A stretch of DNA of 64,000 bases from Burkholderia sp. HI2500. GTDB lineage: Bacteria; Pseudomonadota; Gammaproteobacteria; Burkholderiales; Burkholderiaceae. Below the pieces are notes generated by a model. The model was not told the DNA's origin and ran no database searches. It was given only the letters and a program-made list of their open reading frames with translations. Of this stretch, positions 37,720 through 47,110 are shown in pieces. The stretch covers positions 1,116,001-1,180,000 of the forward strand of contig NZ_NKFL01000007.1 of NCBI RefSeq assembly GCF_002223055.1. Direction: 5' to 3'. Both the position numbers and the translations under genes were made by a program. Each line of letters opens with the position of its first letter. Position 1 is the first letter of the stretch.

Positions 37720-38117
37720 CGTAATGTCCGGATAAGGTGACCTTGTTGAGAGCGGACTTTATACCTTTTCGCGCCGCGGAGCAACGTCCTTGTTCCGGCT
37801 TTACTTGCACTATCTCCGCTAACCTGCAGATATAAAAGGAAAATTCACAATCAGAAGAGCTATGCGTGACCCCATATCCAGCTACCTTTCGACAAAAATG
37901 CTTCCCACAAGCCGCTACCTTTCATGCCCGGACGTGGAAACCCGGCATGAGATTTGCCCTTGGCAAGGTAACCATCCATGGGAAGCAAATGAGGAGAATC
38001 GGGATCATTGGGGAAATTCGTGGTGCCCTGCAGCACAGACCGACTTTCTTCCCATAACTTGCTACCTTCACCAATTCCCACAGGAGGGTACCTTTCGACA
38101 GGCTCCGGCCGCGTTGG

Positions 38118-38137
38118 CAGCGCTGATTTCAGCGCTG
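38118..38137. repeat. Paired palindromes inside the origin
   Basis: CAGCGCTG occurs twice, separated by ATTT (38118-38125 and 38130-38137). Each word is its own reverse complement and together they form a hairpin. A role at the origin is only suspected. Confidence 0.5.
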
Positions 38138-38452
38138 AAGGCAACCATCGCCCCATAAACGGCAACCCATTGATTTCCCCATAAAAGGTTACCTGTCGAT
38201 CCCATCGATCCTGTCCATGGGAGCCAGCCGCGGGAAATCCTGGAGAAAGGCAATCGAGCAGTCCCAAATGTGACCCATAACTGGCTACCTTTGAGGTGCC
38301 CCATAACCGGCTACCCGAGAAAAATCACTGTGCGAGGCGGCGGTCCACGGATCCCGAAAGGCGACCCATAAAAGGCTACCTACCAGCATCCCCATAGACG
38401 GCTACCCAATGCGTTTCCGGGCCGATTTCCCATAACCGGGTACGCTTGCCCC

Positions 38453-38461
38453 ATATCCACA
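38453..38461 (+). other. Possible weak DnaA box
   Basis: ATATCCACA differs from the DnaA consensus TTATCCACA at one base. It overlaps a degenerate iteron. AAATCCACA at 38497-38505 is a weaker match. Confidence 0.35.
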
Positions 38462-38596
38462 ACCCCGATTCCCCACAACGGGGTACCCGAATCCCCAAAT
38501 CCACAGACCTTTACTCCCAATCCCTTACACCTGTGCTCCCATAAATGGGTACCGAACACCCCTCAAACCCTTGTCAGGTAAGGCTGAGAGCCGTCT

Positions 38597-38645
38597 AAAA
38601 GTAGTTAAAGAAGTAAACGTGGTTTACAAAAGATGTAAACACACG
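38597..38645. other. AT-rich stretch with repeated GTAAAC/GTTTAC, possible unwinding element
   Basis: This is an AT-rich segment just before the last iteron. It holds GTAAAC at 38614, GTTTAC at 38623 and GTAAAC at 38636, giving overlapping inverted repeats. Position and composition suit a DNA unwinding element or an accessory-protein site; neither is proven. Confidence 0.4.
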
Positions 38646-40323
38646 TGCGCCTCTGCAGAAAGACGAACCCCATAAACCGCTACCAATGGGAGCCGTCTAT
38701 GGTGTTGCCGGCATCTCAAACCATCGATTCACACCTGGAAACAGTGACTTGGCGCCCTGTTCTACACAGGCTCCAGGCCCGACAAGGCTTCCGAAGGAGG
38801 TGAGTACCCACTCACATGAGCCTGAAAAGTAGAAACCTATGGGAGAAAAACGGGAAGAAAGCCCCGCTTCCAGGCACAGGTTCCCATTTATGGGATCAAA
38901 AAAGCAGCTCAGTGACCTAGACGGCGCCCGTTGTCGACGCGCAAAGCAGACCAACGATCCGGAAACATGAATCTCTCTGGCTTCGTTCACAGCAGTTTCA
39001 AATCATCCCGGACGGCAGCCGAAGGGTTTTTTTGCACTCATGCTTCGCTGTCCATGGACAAGTTTTTCCGTTCGCCCGCGCACGTCTCTCGTCAAATTTA
39101 GCCTGTGGACTGTGTACAGAGGAAATAGATGCCGTTCGCTTGGCTGTCTCTGTGGTCGTCCAACTTTCTACCTTTGGAACCACCAACCGAATTTCGATGC
39201 TGTGCGCCACGGTCGCAAGGAGAGGCCTTGGAACGGCTTCCCGCAGACGAATTGGTTGGCCCGCACTGTCGACACGCATCGTCGGCTTCTGGGTCGATCT
39301 AGGGCACGTCGCGAACCAACGTGAAGATACGCGCGACCACGAAGCTCACCGCAATCGAATTCGAGCGATGATCCCGAACATGCTCACCTTCCGATAGCTT
39401 CGCATCCTGTAAAAGCTCACCAACCAGGCAAGGCCACAGGAATCGGCATGCTGTGCAGGCACCGACACCCGTCTGGATGCCGGGCAACCCAAGCTGCGGA
39501 ATGAAAAGCCTGTGACTCGCGCACGTTGTGCGATGCGTTCCTGAGCAGAATCGGACGGGTCACGTGCGTTGCCGCGACATCGCGACCAACGTGCCACGGT
39601 CACCAGACGAGCGCCGCGACACCGGTGCGGCACCGTCGGTGCAGCCGTGAAGTGAATCCCGCCGATGTCTTCACCGCACGCGATGTATTCACACCATTCG
39701 TCATACGGACCACAGAACCACGCGGTGACGCGTGGTACCGGCTCAGGTAACGCTCGGCATCACAGTGCGGCGATGGGTTGCCGGATCGAATGCTGCGCGC
39801 CGTGGCGATGCAATCGTGCATGCCTTGATCGCTGCAAAACCGAATCGTGGTCGTTTATGGGAGGAACCGCCGCTTGAGCCGCGTCGACCGGCAACGCGGC
39901 ACACAGTTCGACTGCTGATGCTGTGATCGCGACTGGCTTGATAACAGTCACATCAGACGTGAGCATGCCGGCGACACCACCTATGAAACAGTCCTGGGTA
40001 TTTCACCTCGCACTGTGCCGCGCGTACATCGCCCATCCTCGTCGCTGAATCGCGGGGACATCGACCGCTTCCTGTCGCCGCCGCAGCGCGATCGGCACAC
40101 GCATCGATACGTGCGACACAGTTCGTCCTGTCCGTGACAGTCGACCGGCGTCCACGTTTTCTCCCATACGTGTATCCCCAATTCCGTTCTCACGTTGGCG
40201 CCACATTTTTCGCGGCGCGGTTATGATGCACAGGTCCCGAACGCGGCATGACAACCGATCGGGGCAGGGGCGGTATCTCGATGGTCTTTCAATCCGTGAT
40301 AAACCAGATAAGAGAGTTCAGCG

Positions 40324-40632
40324 ATGCAAATCCAGATCAGAAAACTCACGCTGGCTGCTACCGCAGCCGCGTTCCTGTTCGGCTCGGCAGTTCCTGCGTT
40401 TGCGCAGACCGACGCCAGCGCACCCGCGGCACAGGACGCGAAGGCAGCGAAGAGCCAGGCACGCAAGGCGGCCCGGGCCCAACGCAAGGCAGAGCACAAG
40501 GCAGCGCGCGCGAAGAACAACGCCGAGCTGAAGAAACTCGAAGACGCCGGTTACAAGCCCGCGGCCAATGATCCGAACTATCCGCAGAACCTGCAGAACG
40601 CGGAGAAGAAAGCCGCCGGCGCTAGTCAGTAA
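40324..40632 (+). CDS. Small secreted protein with DUF4148-like C-terminus
   Basis: This 102-residue protein has a clear Sec signal peptide (MQIQIRKLTLAATAAAFLFG, cleavage near AFAQ) and a Lys/Ala/Arg-rich helical middle. The C-terminal motif LKKLEDAGYKPAANDPNYPQ is the hallmark of the DUF4148 group common in Burkholderia. It is probably periplasmic. The function is unknown. A similar protein is encoded at 60657-60968. Confidence 0.8.
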   Translation: MQIQIRKLTLAATAAAFLFGSAVPAFAQTDASAPAAQDAKAAKSQARKAARAQRKAEHKAARAKNNAELKKLEDAGYKPAANDPNYPQNLQNAEKKAAGASQ

Positions 40633-40811
40633 GCGCCGGCCGGCGGCAAGCCACGGTTCGATCCGCGGCTTGCCACGTGCGTCGCGGCTCCGCGGCGCAC
40701 AACGAAAACAGCATTCCCGGCACCGACGAAGGCAAACTCGATCCAGGCGCTTGCGTTATTTGTTTCGCATTCCTGTATGTCTTGGCGCATGCGCTCCGCA
40801 CACCGACACAG

Positions 40812-41717
40812 TCAGTTCCGCACGCCTGGCGCGGCCGTATTTCCCGCCACCTTCAACCATTCCTTGAATGCCCGCACCGCGTCGTCGTTCGCGCGTGCCG
40901 AGGCCACGTACGTGAAGTAGCGCCACGGCGGCAGTGCCGGTTCGCTGAACGGCTGTACCAGCCGACCTTCTGCGATGTCGTCCGCGACGAGCGCGATCGG
41001 TCCCATCGCGACGCCGAGGCCGTCGAGCGCGCCTTGCAGCGTCAGGTAGAAGTGCTCGAGCGTCAGCGAGTGGCGCGGCACGAGATTCGGCTGTCCGGCT
41101 GCCGCGAGCCATTCAGGCCACATGCCGGGATAGGTGGCGGCGTGCAGCAGCGTGAAGCCGGCCAGATCGGCAGGCGCATGCAACGGCCGGCCCTCCAGCA
41201 GCTTCGGCGCACACACCGGCAGCCGTACTTCGGACAGGAATTCCTCGGCAATGTAACCGTCGATGGCCTGCGGGCCGCCGCGAACGATCAGGTCGACCTT
41301 GTCGCGCAGTTTGTCGATCGGCTCGTTCGACGTCGACAGCCGCACCTCGATGGCCGGATGGGCGACCTGGAACGACGACAGCTTCGGCACCAGCCAGCGC
41401 AACGAAAACGTCGCGGGTGCGCTTACGCGCAACACGCGCTGCTGCACATGGCCGAAATGCTGCGCGGTGGCGAGCGCGATTCGGTCGAACGACGCGCCGA
41501 CCTCGGCGAGATACGCGCGGCCCGAGTCGGTCAACTCGACCCGCCGGTTATGGCGTTCGAACAGCGGCCGCCCGAGCCAGGCTTCCAGCTGTTGCACGTG
41601 CCGGCTGATCGCGCCGTGGGTCACGCACAGTTCGTCCGCGGCCAGCGTGAAGCTGCCGAGGCGCGCGGCGGCTTCGAACGCACGCAGCGAATTCAGCGGA
41701 GGGAGTCGTCGGGCCAT
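40812..41717 (-). CDS. LysR-family regulator (GcvA-like)
   Basis: This 301-residue regulator begins MARRLPPLNSLRAFEAAARL, the typical start of GcvA-like LysR proteins, with the helix-turn-helix SFTLAADELCVTHGAISRHV. The substrate domain follows from about 90. It diverges from the extra purA gene. A palindrome with LysR-type T-N11-A character lies just upstream of its start, so it may control purA and itself. Confidence 0.9.
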   Translation of the reverse strand: MARRLPPLNSLRAFEAAARLGSFTLAADELCVTHGAISRHVQQLEAWLGRPLFERHNRRVELTDSGRAYLAEVGASFDRIALATAQHFGHVQQRVLRVSAPATFSLRWLVPKLSSFQVAHPAIEVRLSTSNEPIDKLRDKVDLIVRGGPQAIDGYIAEEFLSEVRLPVCAPKLLEGRPLHAPADLAGFTLLHAATYPGMWPEWLAAAGQPNLVPRHSLTLEHFYLTLQGALDGLGVAMGPIALVADDIAEGRLVQPFSEPALPPWRYFTYVASARANDDAVRAFKEWLKVAGNTAAPGVRN

Positions 41718-41726
41718 TGCATCGTT

Positions 41727-41747
41727 CGTGTGAGTTTTACTCACACG
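41727..41747. promoter_or_regulatory. Candidate LysR operator in the lysR-purA divergent region
   Basis: CGTGTGAG-TTTTA-CTCACACG has 8-bp perfect arms and contains the T-N11-A pattern. It begins 10 bp upstream of the regulator's start codon, so binding could repress the regulator gene while affecting purA. Confidence 0.6.
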
Positions 41748-41856
41748 ATGGTTCAGGTTTAATCGTTTGATCGGGTACTCAAGCTCAGCCAATATGGCAC
41801 ACAAACGTCCGGCTCGGCCGAACGATTGTCTGAATTTCTCACATGGAGTGCGGAGC

Positions 41857-43155
41857 ATGCCGAACGTGGTGGTCGTGGGCGCCCAATGGGGCGACGAAGG
41901 TAAGGGGCGCGTCGTGGACTGGCTGGCGGCACAGGCCGATCTCGTTGCACGCTACAACGGCGGCCACAACGCGGGTCATACGCTGGTCGTGGGCGGCAAG
42001 ACGTACAAGCTCGCGCTGCTGCCGAGCGGTGTCGTGCGCGGCAAGCGCGGCGTGATCGGCAACGGCGTGGCGCTCGATCCGGAAGCGCTGCTCGCGGAAA
42101 TCGGGCGGATGGCCGAGCTCGGGCTGTCGGTGACGCCGGATAACCTGTCGATCGCCGAGAACGCAACGCTGGTGCTGCCAATCCACCGCGCGATCGACCA
42201 GGCTCAGGAGCGTCTGCGCCGCGAGCCGATCGGCACCACGCTGCGCGGGATCGGGCCGGCCTACGAGGACAAGGTCGGGCGTCGCGGGCTGCGGGTCGGC
42301 GATCTTGCGGAACCGGGCCAGCTCGCCGCCAAACTGGATGTGCTCGTCGACCATCACAACGCGTGGTTCCGCGGCCTGGGGCTCGACGAATATTCCCGTG
42401 AAGCGATGCTGGCGACGCTGGTCGACCTTGCGCCGCGGATCCTGCCGTTCGTGCGCCCCGTCTGGGCCGATCTCAACGACGCGACCGACCGCGGCGAGCG
42501 CATCCTGTTCGAAGGGTCTCAAGCCGTGATGCTGGATATCGACTGGGGCACGTATCCGTTCGTGACGTCGTCCGGCACCGTTGCCTCGGCGGCGGCGGCC
42601 GGTACAGGGCTCGGTGCGTCGAAGCTCGGCCACGTGCTGGGCGTCACGAAGGCGTATGCGACGCGGGTCGGCGGCGGCCCGTTCCTCACCGAGCTGTCCG
42701 ACGCGACCGGCGAAACGCTGCGTGCGCGCGGGCAGGAGTTCGGCGTGAATACCGGCCGGCCGCGCCGCTGCGGATGGCTCGACGCCGCGCAGTTGCGTCA
42801 GGCCGTCAGGATCTCGGGCATCGATTCGCTGGCGCTCACCAAGCTCGACGTGCTCGACGGTTTCGAGTCGATCGAGCTGTGCGTCGGCTACGAACTCGAT
42901 GGCGTGCGGGTCGATCATCTGCCGGCGAGCCTCGATGCGCAGTCGCGAGCGAAACCCGTGTACGAGCGGTTCGACGGCTGGCGCGGCACCGTGAAGGGGG
43001 TACGTGAACGTGCGGCGCTGCCGCGCGCCGCGCAGGATTTCATTGCGCGCGTCGAAGCGGTCGCCGGCGCACCGGTATCGATGATCACGACCGGCGCGGA
43101 GCGCGACGACACGATCGTGTTGCGTAATCCGTTCGATGCGGCCGCCGGGGCTTAG
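41857..43155 (+). CDS. purA: Adenylosuccinate synthetase, divergent paralogue
   Basis: This 432-residue protein is of the PurA family, which makes adenylosuccinate from IMP, aspartate and GTP. The catalytic residues are kept: GDEGKG with Asp13, and NGGHNAGHT with His41. [20 protein letters not shown] replaces the usual FEGAQGxxLDIDHGTYPFVT, and the following SSN...GG segment is also altered. The GTP-binding TKLDVLDG is intact. The start at 41857 has a GGAG site. A standard purA is expected on chromosome 1, so this is probably an additional copy with its own LysR regulator. It may be a conditionally used or inhibitor-resistant form; that is inference. Confidence 0.9.
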   Translation: MPNVVVVGAQWGDEGKGRVVDWLAAQADLVARYNGGHNAGHTLVVGGKTYKLALLPSGVVRGKRGVIGNGVALDPEALLAEIGRMAELGLSVTPDNLSIAENATLVLPIHRAIDQAQERLRREPIGTTLRGIGPAYEDKVGRRGLRVGDLAEPGQLAAKLDVLVDHHNAWFRGLGLDEYSREAMLATLVDLAPRILPFVRPVWADLNDATDRGERILFEGSQAVMLDIDWGTYPFVTSSGTVASAAAAGTGLGASKLGHVLGVTKAYATRVGGGPFLTELSDATGETLRARGQEFGVNTGRPRRCGWLDAAQLRQAVRISGIDSLALTKLDVLDGFESIELCVGYELDGVRVDHLPASLDAQSRAKPVYERFDGWRGTVKGVRERAALPRAAQDFIARVEAVAGAPVSMITTGAERDDTIVLRNPFDAAAGA

Positions 43156-43454
43156 TACGTCATCCATGCCGTGAATCGCGCGGCGGCATTGGGGTCGCCG
43201 GGTAGTTTTTGCCGATCCGATGCCGGTCGTGTGCCGGTGCGACGGGGCGCGTATGCGCGCGGCCCATACCCCGTGCGCACGGCGGCCCGGCGACACGATT
43301 CGGCGTCCGGATCACGCCGCATACGGCAAACTGGACACGTCTGCACTGCTGCTGTACTGTTCCGCACAATTCGCGCCAGACCGGCCTGCGCCGGCGCTGC
43401 CGGCACCATGGCCGCGCGGTGGCGCGACGTGATCTCAATCCCGGGGACAGGTCG

Positions 43455-44396
43455 ATGGACACGTTACAGATGATGCGCATTTTCGTCCGGGTGGCGGAAG
43501 AGGGCAGCTTCACGAGCGCAGCCCAGCGCCTGGATATCACGACGGCTTACGCATCGCGGTCGGTCGCGCAGCTCGAAACGCACCTGCGCACGCGCCTGCT
43601 CAACCGCAGCACGCGCCGCATCGCGCTGACCGACGCCGGGCAGCGCTATCTCGACCGTTGCCAGCGCATCCTCGGTTATATCGACGAAGCGGAAGCCGAG
43701 GCGGCCGACGCACAGGCAAAGCCGTCGGGACGGCTGCACGTTCACGCGACGACGAGTTTTGGCCAGTCCTACGTGGTGCCCGCAGTCGTGCGCTACCGTG
43801 AGCGCTATCCGTCGGTTGCGGTCGAACTGACGCTGTCGCAGCATGTGCCAGACATCATCGACGAAGGCTACGACGTATCGCTGCAGTTGAGCACGACCGA
43901 GTTGCCCGATTCCGGGCTCGTGTCGCAGCGGCTCGGCGAAGTGGGCAGCGTGCTGTGCGCGTCACCCGCATACCTGAAGGCGCGCGGTACGCCGCACACG
44001 GTGAGCGACCTCGACGGGCATGCGTGCCTGCAGATCGTCACGCCGCTCTTTCCGCGCGACCGTTGGCATCTCGATGGCCCCAACGGACGCGAAACGTTCG
44101 AACTGCCATTGCCGGATTTCCAGGTGAACATCGCCGATGCGCTCGGCGCCGCGCTGCGTGCCGGACTCGGCATCGGTTCGCTGCCGATGTCGGCCGCCCT
44201 GCCCGGGCTCGCGAGCGGCGCGCTGGTGCGCGTGCTGCCCGACTACCGGTTGCAGAAGCTGACGGTCTATACGCTGTACGCGTCGCGTCAGTATCTCGAC
44301 GCGAAGATCCGCACGTTCGTCGATTTCCTGCGCGAATGCGTGCCAGAGTTGCTGGCTGCCGACGAGGCTGCGCTGGCCGCTTCCTGCAAGTCCTGA
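43455..44396 (+). CDS. LysR-family transcriptional regulator
   Basis: This 313-residue regulator belongs to the large DsdC/AaeR-like LysR group starting MDTLQMMRIFVRVAEEGSFT, with the helix-turn-helix SAAQRLDITTAYASRSVAQL and a substrate domain after about 90. It is followed on the same strand by an SsuA-like binding protein gene 267 bp downstream. Whether it controls that gene is unknown. Confidence 0.88.
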   Translation: MDTLQMMRIFVRVAEEGSFTSAAQRLDITTAYASRSVAQLETHLRTRLLNRSTRRIALTDAGQRYLDRCQRILGYIDEAEAEAADAQAKPSGRLHVHATTSFGQSYVVPAVVRYRERYPSVAVELTLSQHVPDIIDEGYDVSLQLSTTELPDSGLVSQRLGEVGSVLCASPAYLKARGTPHTVSDLDGHACLQIVTPLFPRDRWHLDGPNGRETFELPLPDFQVNIADALGAALRAGLGIGSLPMSAALPGLASGALVRVLPDYRLQKLTVYTLYASRQYLDAKIRTFVDFLRECVPELLAADEAALAASCKS

Positions 44397-44663
44397 AGTC
44401 GAACCTTCCGCATGTGAGTACGACGTTGCTCGTCGATCGCGCCAATAATACGCAGTCCTGTATTTGACGCGGATATCGGCCGCATCCCCACGACCGACCC
44501 GGGCAATGACGCCCGGGTGACCGGCGTGCCCTTATGAAAGCGCTTGCTTTCGATATCGAACATCGTTGGTTCGGTGCGTGGTGCCAACCCCCTAGAATCG
44601 GTTCGACCGGCTTCATCGCATGCGTGCGCGAAGCTGCATCCTCTTCATCGAACCCGATACGAC

Positions 44664-45635
44664 ATGGCAGACCAACACTCGACAACCCGCCGCCGGCTCC
44701 TGCATGCCGGCCTGGCGATCGCGGCGGGCGCCGCCGCGCATCCGGGCTTCGCGCTGGCGAGCACCGCCGGCGCGCGTACGTTGCGCATCGGCTATCAGAA
44801 AGGGCCGCTCAGCCTGTTGAAGGCACGCGGTACGCTGCAGAGCAAGCTTGCGACACTCGGCGTGACCGTCACGTGGACCGAGTTTCCGTCGGGGCCGCCG
44901 CAGCTCGAGGCACTGAACGCGGGATCGATCGACTTCGGCGATGTCGGTGAGGCACCGCCGATCTTCGCGCTCGCGGCCGGCGCGCCGCTCGTCTATTACG
45001 CGCAAACGCCGGCCGGCCCCGCGGCCGAGGCATTGATAGTTGCGAAGGATTCGCCGGTGAAGACCTTCGCGGACCTGCGCGGCAAGCGCATCGCGCTGGT
45101 GAAGGGATCGAACACGCACTTCCTGCTGGTCCGGCTGCTGCAGTCCGCGAAGCTCAATTACACCGACATTTCGCCAGTCTGGTTGTCGCCGTCCGACGCA
45201 CGGGCCGCGTTCGAGAACCGCTCGGTCGATGCATGGATCATCTGGGATCCGTTTCTCGCGGTGGTCCAGCAGGCGTTCGGCGCGCGCATCGTCGCGGACG
45301 GCACCGGGCTCGTCGAGAATCGCAGCTATTACTTTGCGTCGCGCACCTATGCGCAGCGTAATGCCGACGTGCTGGACGCGGCCGTGTCGGAATTGACGAC
45401 GGTCCAGCGATGGCTCGATGCGAACCGCGCGCAGGGTGCAGCCGAGTTCTCGAAGCTGTGGGGGATTCCGGAGCCGGCGGTGGCGCTCGCATTTCGCCGC
45501 GCACGCTTCGGTGTCGAGCCCGTCACGCGTGACACGCTCGCGTATCAGCAGCGCATCGCCGATGTGTTCTACCAGACTGGCGTCCTGCCGAAGCGCGTCG
45601 ACGTCAGTCTGGCCGCGCCACCTGCACTTGCGTGA
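44664..45635 (+). CDS. Aliphatic sulfonate/nitrate-type ABC substrate-binding protein (SsuA-like)
   Basis: This 323-residue periplasmic binding protein has a twin-Arg-like export signal (TTRRRLLHAGLAIAAGAAAH). It also has the SsuA/TauA fold pattern: LRIGYQKGPLSLLKARGTL, LNAGSIDFGDVGEAPPIFAL and VKGSNTHFLLVRLL. It should bind an aliphatic sulfonate or related anion. No permease or ATPase gene is next to it, so it must use components encoded elsewhere. It connects in theme with the sulfone genes at 1-4.6 kb. Confidence 0.85.
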   Translation: MADQHSTTRRRLLHAGLAIAAGAAAHPGFALASTAGARTLRIGYQKGPLSLLKARGTLQSKLATLGVTVTWTEFPSGPPQLEALNAGSIDFGDVGEAPPIFALAAGAPLVYYAQTPAGPAAEALIVAKDSPVKTFADLRGKRIALVKGSNTHFLLVRLLQSAKLNYTDISPVWLSPSDARAAFENRSVDAWIIWDPFLAVVQQAFGARIVADGTGLVENRSYYFASRTYAQRNADVLDAAVSELTTVQRWLDANRAQGAAEFSKLWGIPEPAVALAFRRARFGVEPVTRDTLAYQQRIADVFYQTGVLPKRVDVSLAAPPALA

Positions 45636-45662
45636 CCGCACAGCCGGCCCGGAACGTCGGGC

Positions 45663-47081
45663 TCAGCGGCGGAACGGCAGCGCCACATCGTCCGGAATCG
45701 GGCACACGTACGGCCGGCCGCCACGCCGCTCGAGCAGTTCCGCCTTCGCCTGCGCAAGCGTGTCCGGCGCGTCGAACAGGTCGATCGCGGTCGCGGCCAT
45801 CGTCTTCGCTGCCAGCAGCATCCCCTTGTGTGCGAGCGGTGTCTTGCCTTGCGCGACCCACTGCCACGAGTGCGGCGGCGTACCGAATGCGTAGCAGCTC
45901 GTATGGCATTGCGCGGTCGGCGTGACCCAGCTCACGTCGCCGACGTCGGTCGAGCCGCAGATCGGGCGCCCCTTGCCGGGCTCGTACGGATCGATTCCGT
46001 CGAACAACGCCTTCGGATCGCGCCACGCCTGGTTCAGCGAACGCGAAGACGTTTCGATATCCTGAGCAGTGAGCGTCTGGCGCTGATAGGCATCGGCGAG
46101 CGCTGCGTCGTCCGCGTCGAAGCCGGCGGTGCCGATCGACTGCAGATGCCGGTACATGACCTGGTTCAGCACGGCGTTTTCCAGCAGGTTCGAGCAGGCT
46201 TTGTCGAACACGATCTCGAGCCGGCAATCGGTCATCATCGCCGCACCGCGCGCGACGTTCTTCACGCGCTCGAACAGCTCGGCCGCCTGATCGTTGCGGG
46301 CCGCGCGCACGAGGTACAGCACTTCCGCATTGGCCTGCACCACGTTCGGCGACAGGCCGCCCGTGTTTGTCACTGCGTAGTGCACGCGCGCTTCGGGCAG
46401 CATGTGTTCGCGCAGGTAGTTGACGCCGACGTTCATCAGCTCCACGGCATCCAGAGCACTGCGGCCGAGGTGCGGCGACGCGGCGGCGTGTGATGCCTTG
46501 CCCGTGAAGCGGAAGTACGCCTGGATGTTCGCGAGCGAACCGGCCGGAAAGATGCCCGTGTACACGTGCGGGTGCCACGACAGTGCGGCGTCGAGATCGT
46601 CGAACACGCCGGCACGTGCCATGAACGTCTTGCCGGATCCGCCTTCCTCGGCCGGGCAGCCGTAGAAGCGCACGGTGCCGGGCTGGCCCGTGCGTTCGAG
46701 ATGCGACTTCACCGCTGCCGCGGCGAGATGCGCTGCGGTGCCAAGCAGATGGTGGCCGCAGCCGTGGCCGTTGCCGTTCGAGATCTCGCCCGACGGCTGG
46801 CAGGTGAATGCGCCGGCTTCCTGGCTGAGTCCGGACAGTGCATCGTATTCGCCGAGGATGCCGATCACGGGGCCGCCGTGACCGGCTTCGGCGATGAACG
46901 CGGTCGGAATGTCGGCCACGCCGCGCGTCACGCGAAAGCCGGCTTCTTCCAGCATCCGGATGTGCAGGTCGGTCGACGCGAATTCCTCGTAGCGCAACTC
47001 GGCGAGGTTCCAGATCCGGTCGGACAGCTCGGTGAATTGCGCACGCTGGCTGTCGATGAAATCGAGGGCGAGTGAAGTCAT
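45663..47081 (-). CDS. M20D-family amidohydrolase (AbgB-like)
   Basis: This 472-residue metallopeptidase is of the AbgB / aminobenzoyl-glutamate hydrolase type. Metal-ligand regions are GHGCGHHLLGTAAH and CPAEEGGSGK, and the dimerisation-domain stretch is FRFTGKASHAA. The C-terminus carries STDVGDVSWVTPTAQ. It should cleave an amide bond of an N-acyl or aminobenzoyl amino acid. The start at 47081 has an AGGAG site. It is followed upstream in the same direction by porin and MFS genes, which suggests a catabolic cluster with uptake across both membranes. Confidence 0.88.
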   Translation of the reverse strand: MTSLALDFIDSQRAQFTELSDRIWNLAELRYEEFASTDLHIRMLEEAGFRVTRGVADIPTAFIAEAGHGGPVIGILGEYDALSGLSQEAGAFTCQPSGEISNGNGHGCGHHLLGTAAHLAAAAVKSHLERTGQPGTVRFYGCPAEEGGSGKTFMARAGVFDDLDAALSWHPHVYTGIFPAGSLANIQAYFRFTGKASHAAASPHLGRSALDAVELMNVGVNYLREHMLPEARVHYAVTNTGGLSPNVVQANAEVLYLVRAARNDQAAELFERVKNVARGAAMMTDCRLEIVFDKACSNLLENAVLNQVMYRHLQSIGTAGFDADDAALADAYQRQTLTAQDIETSSRSLNQAWRDPKALFDGIDPYEPGKGRPICGSTDVGDVSWVTPTAQCHTSCYAFGTPPHSWQWVAQGKTPLAHKGMLLAAKTMAATAIDLFDAPDTLAQAKAELLERRGGRPYVCPIPDDVALPFRR

Positions 47082-47110
47082 GAATTGCTCCTGTGAAGAG
47101 ACTGGCGCGG

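Larger units (their letters stand above)
37871..38685 (+). repeat. Replication origin iterons, CCCATAAnnGGnTACC
   Basis: About 15 direct copies of a 16-bp iteron lie in one orientation. Good or fair copies start at 37871, 37904, 38051, 38077, 38152, 38178, 38274, 38300, 38365, 38391, 38429, 38472, 38538 and 38670. A degenerate one starts at 38450. Spacing is irregular. The most common form is CCCATAAnnGGCTACC. They lie upstream of the Rep gene and are the likely Rep-binding sites of the replicon origin. Confidence 0.9.
37720..40323. other. Origin region and flanking non-coding DNA
   Basis: Apart from the iterons (37871-38685) I see no convincing gene in these 2.6 kb. From 38700 to 40300 the sequence has moderate GC and many short frames on both strands, none with family features or good ribosome sites. 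It may contain further origin elements or decayed DNA. Confidence 0.6.

Noticed and set aside
37871..38685. Iteron field considered as a CRISPR array
   Set aside because: Repeats are 16 bp, degenerate and irregularly spaced, and they lie beside a Rep gene with no cas genes. Iterons explain them.
39032..39397. 121-codon plus-strand frame beside the origin
   Set aside because: No family features and many competing frames of similar length on both strands.
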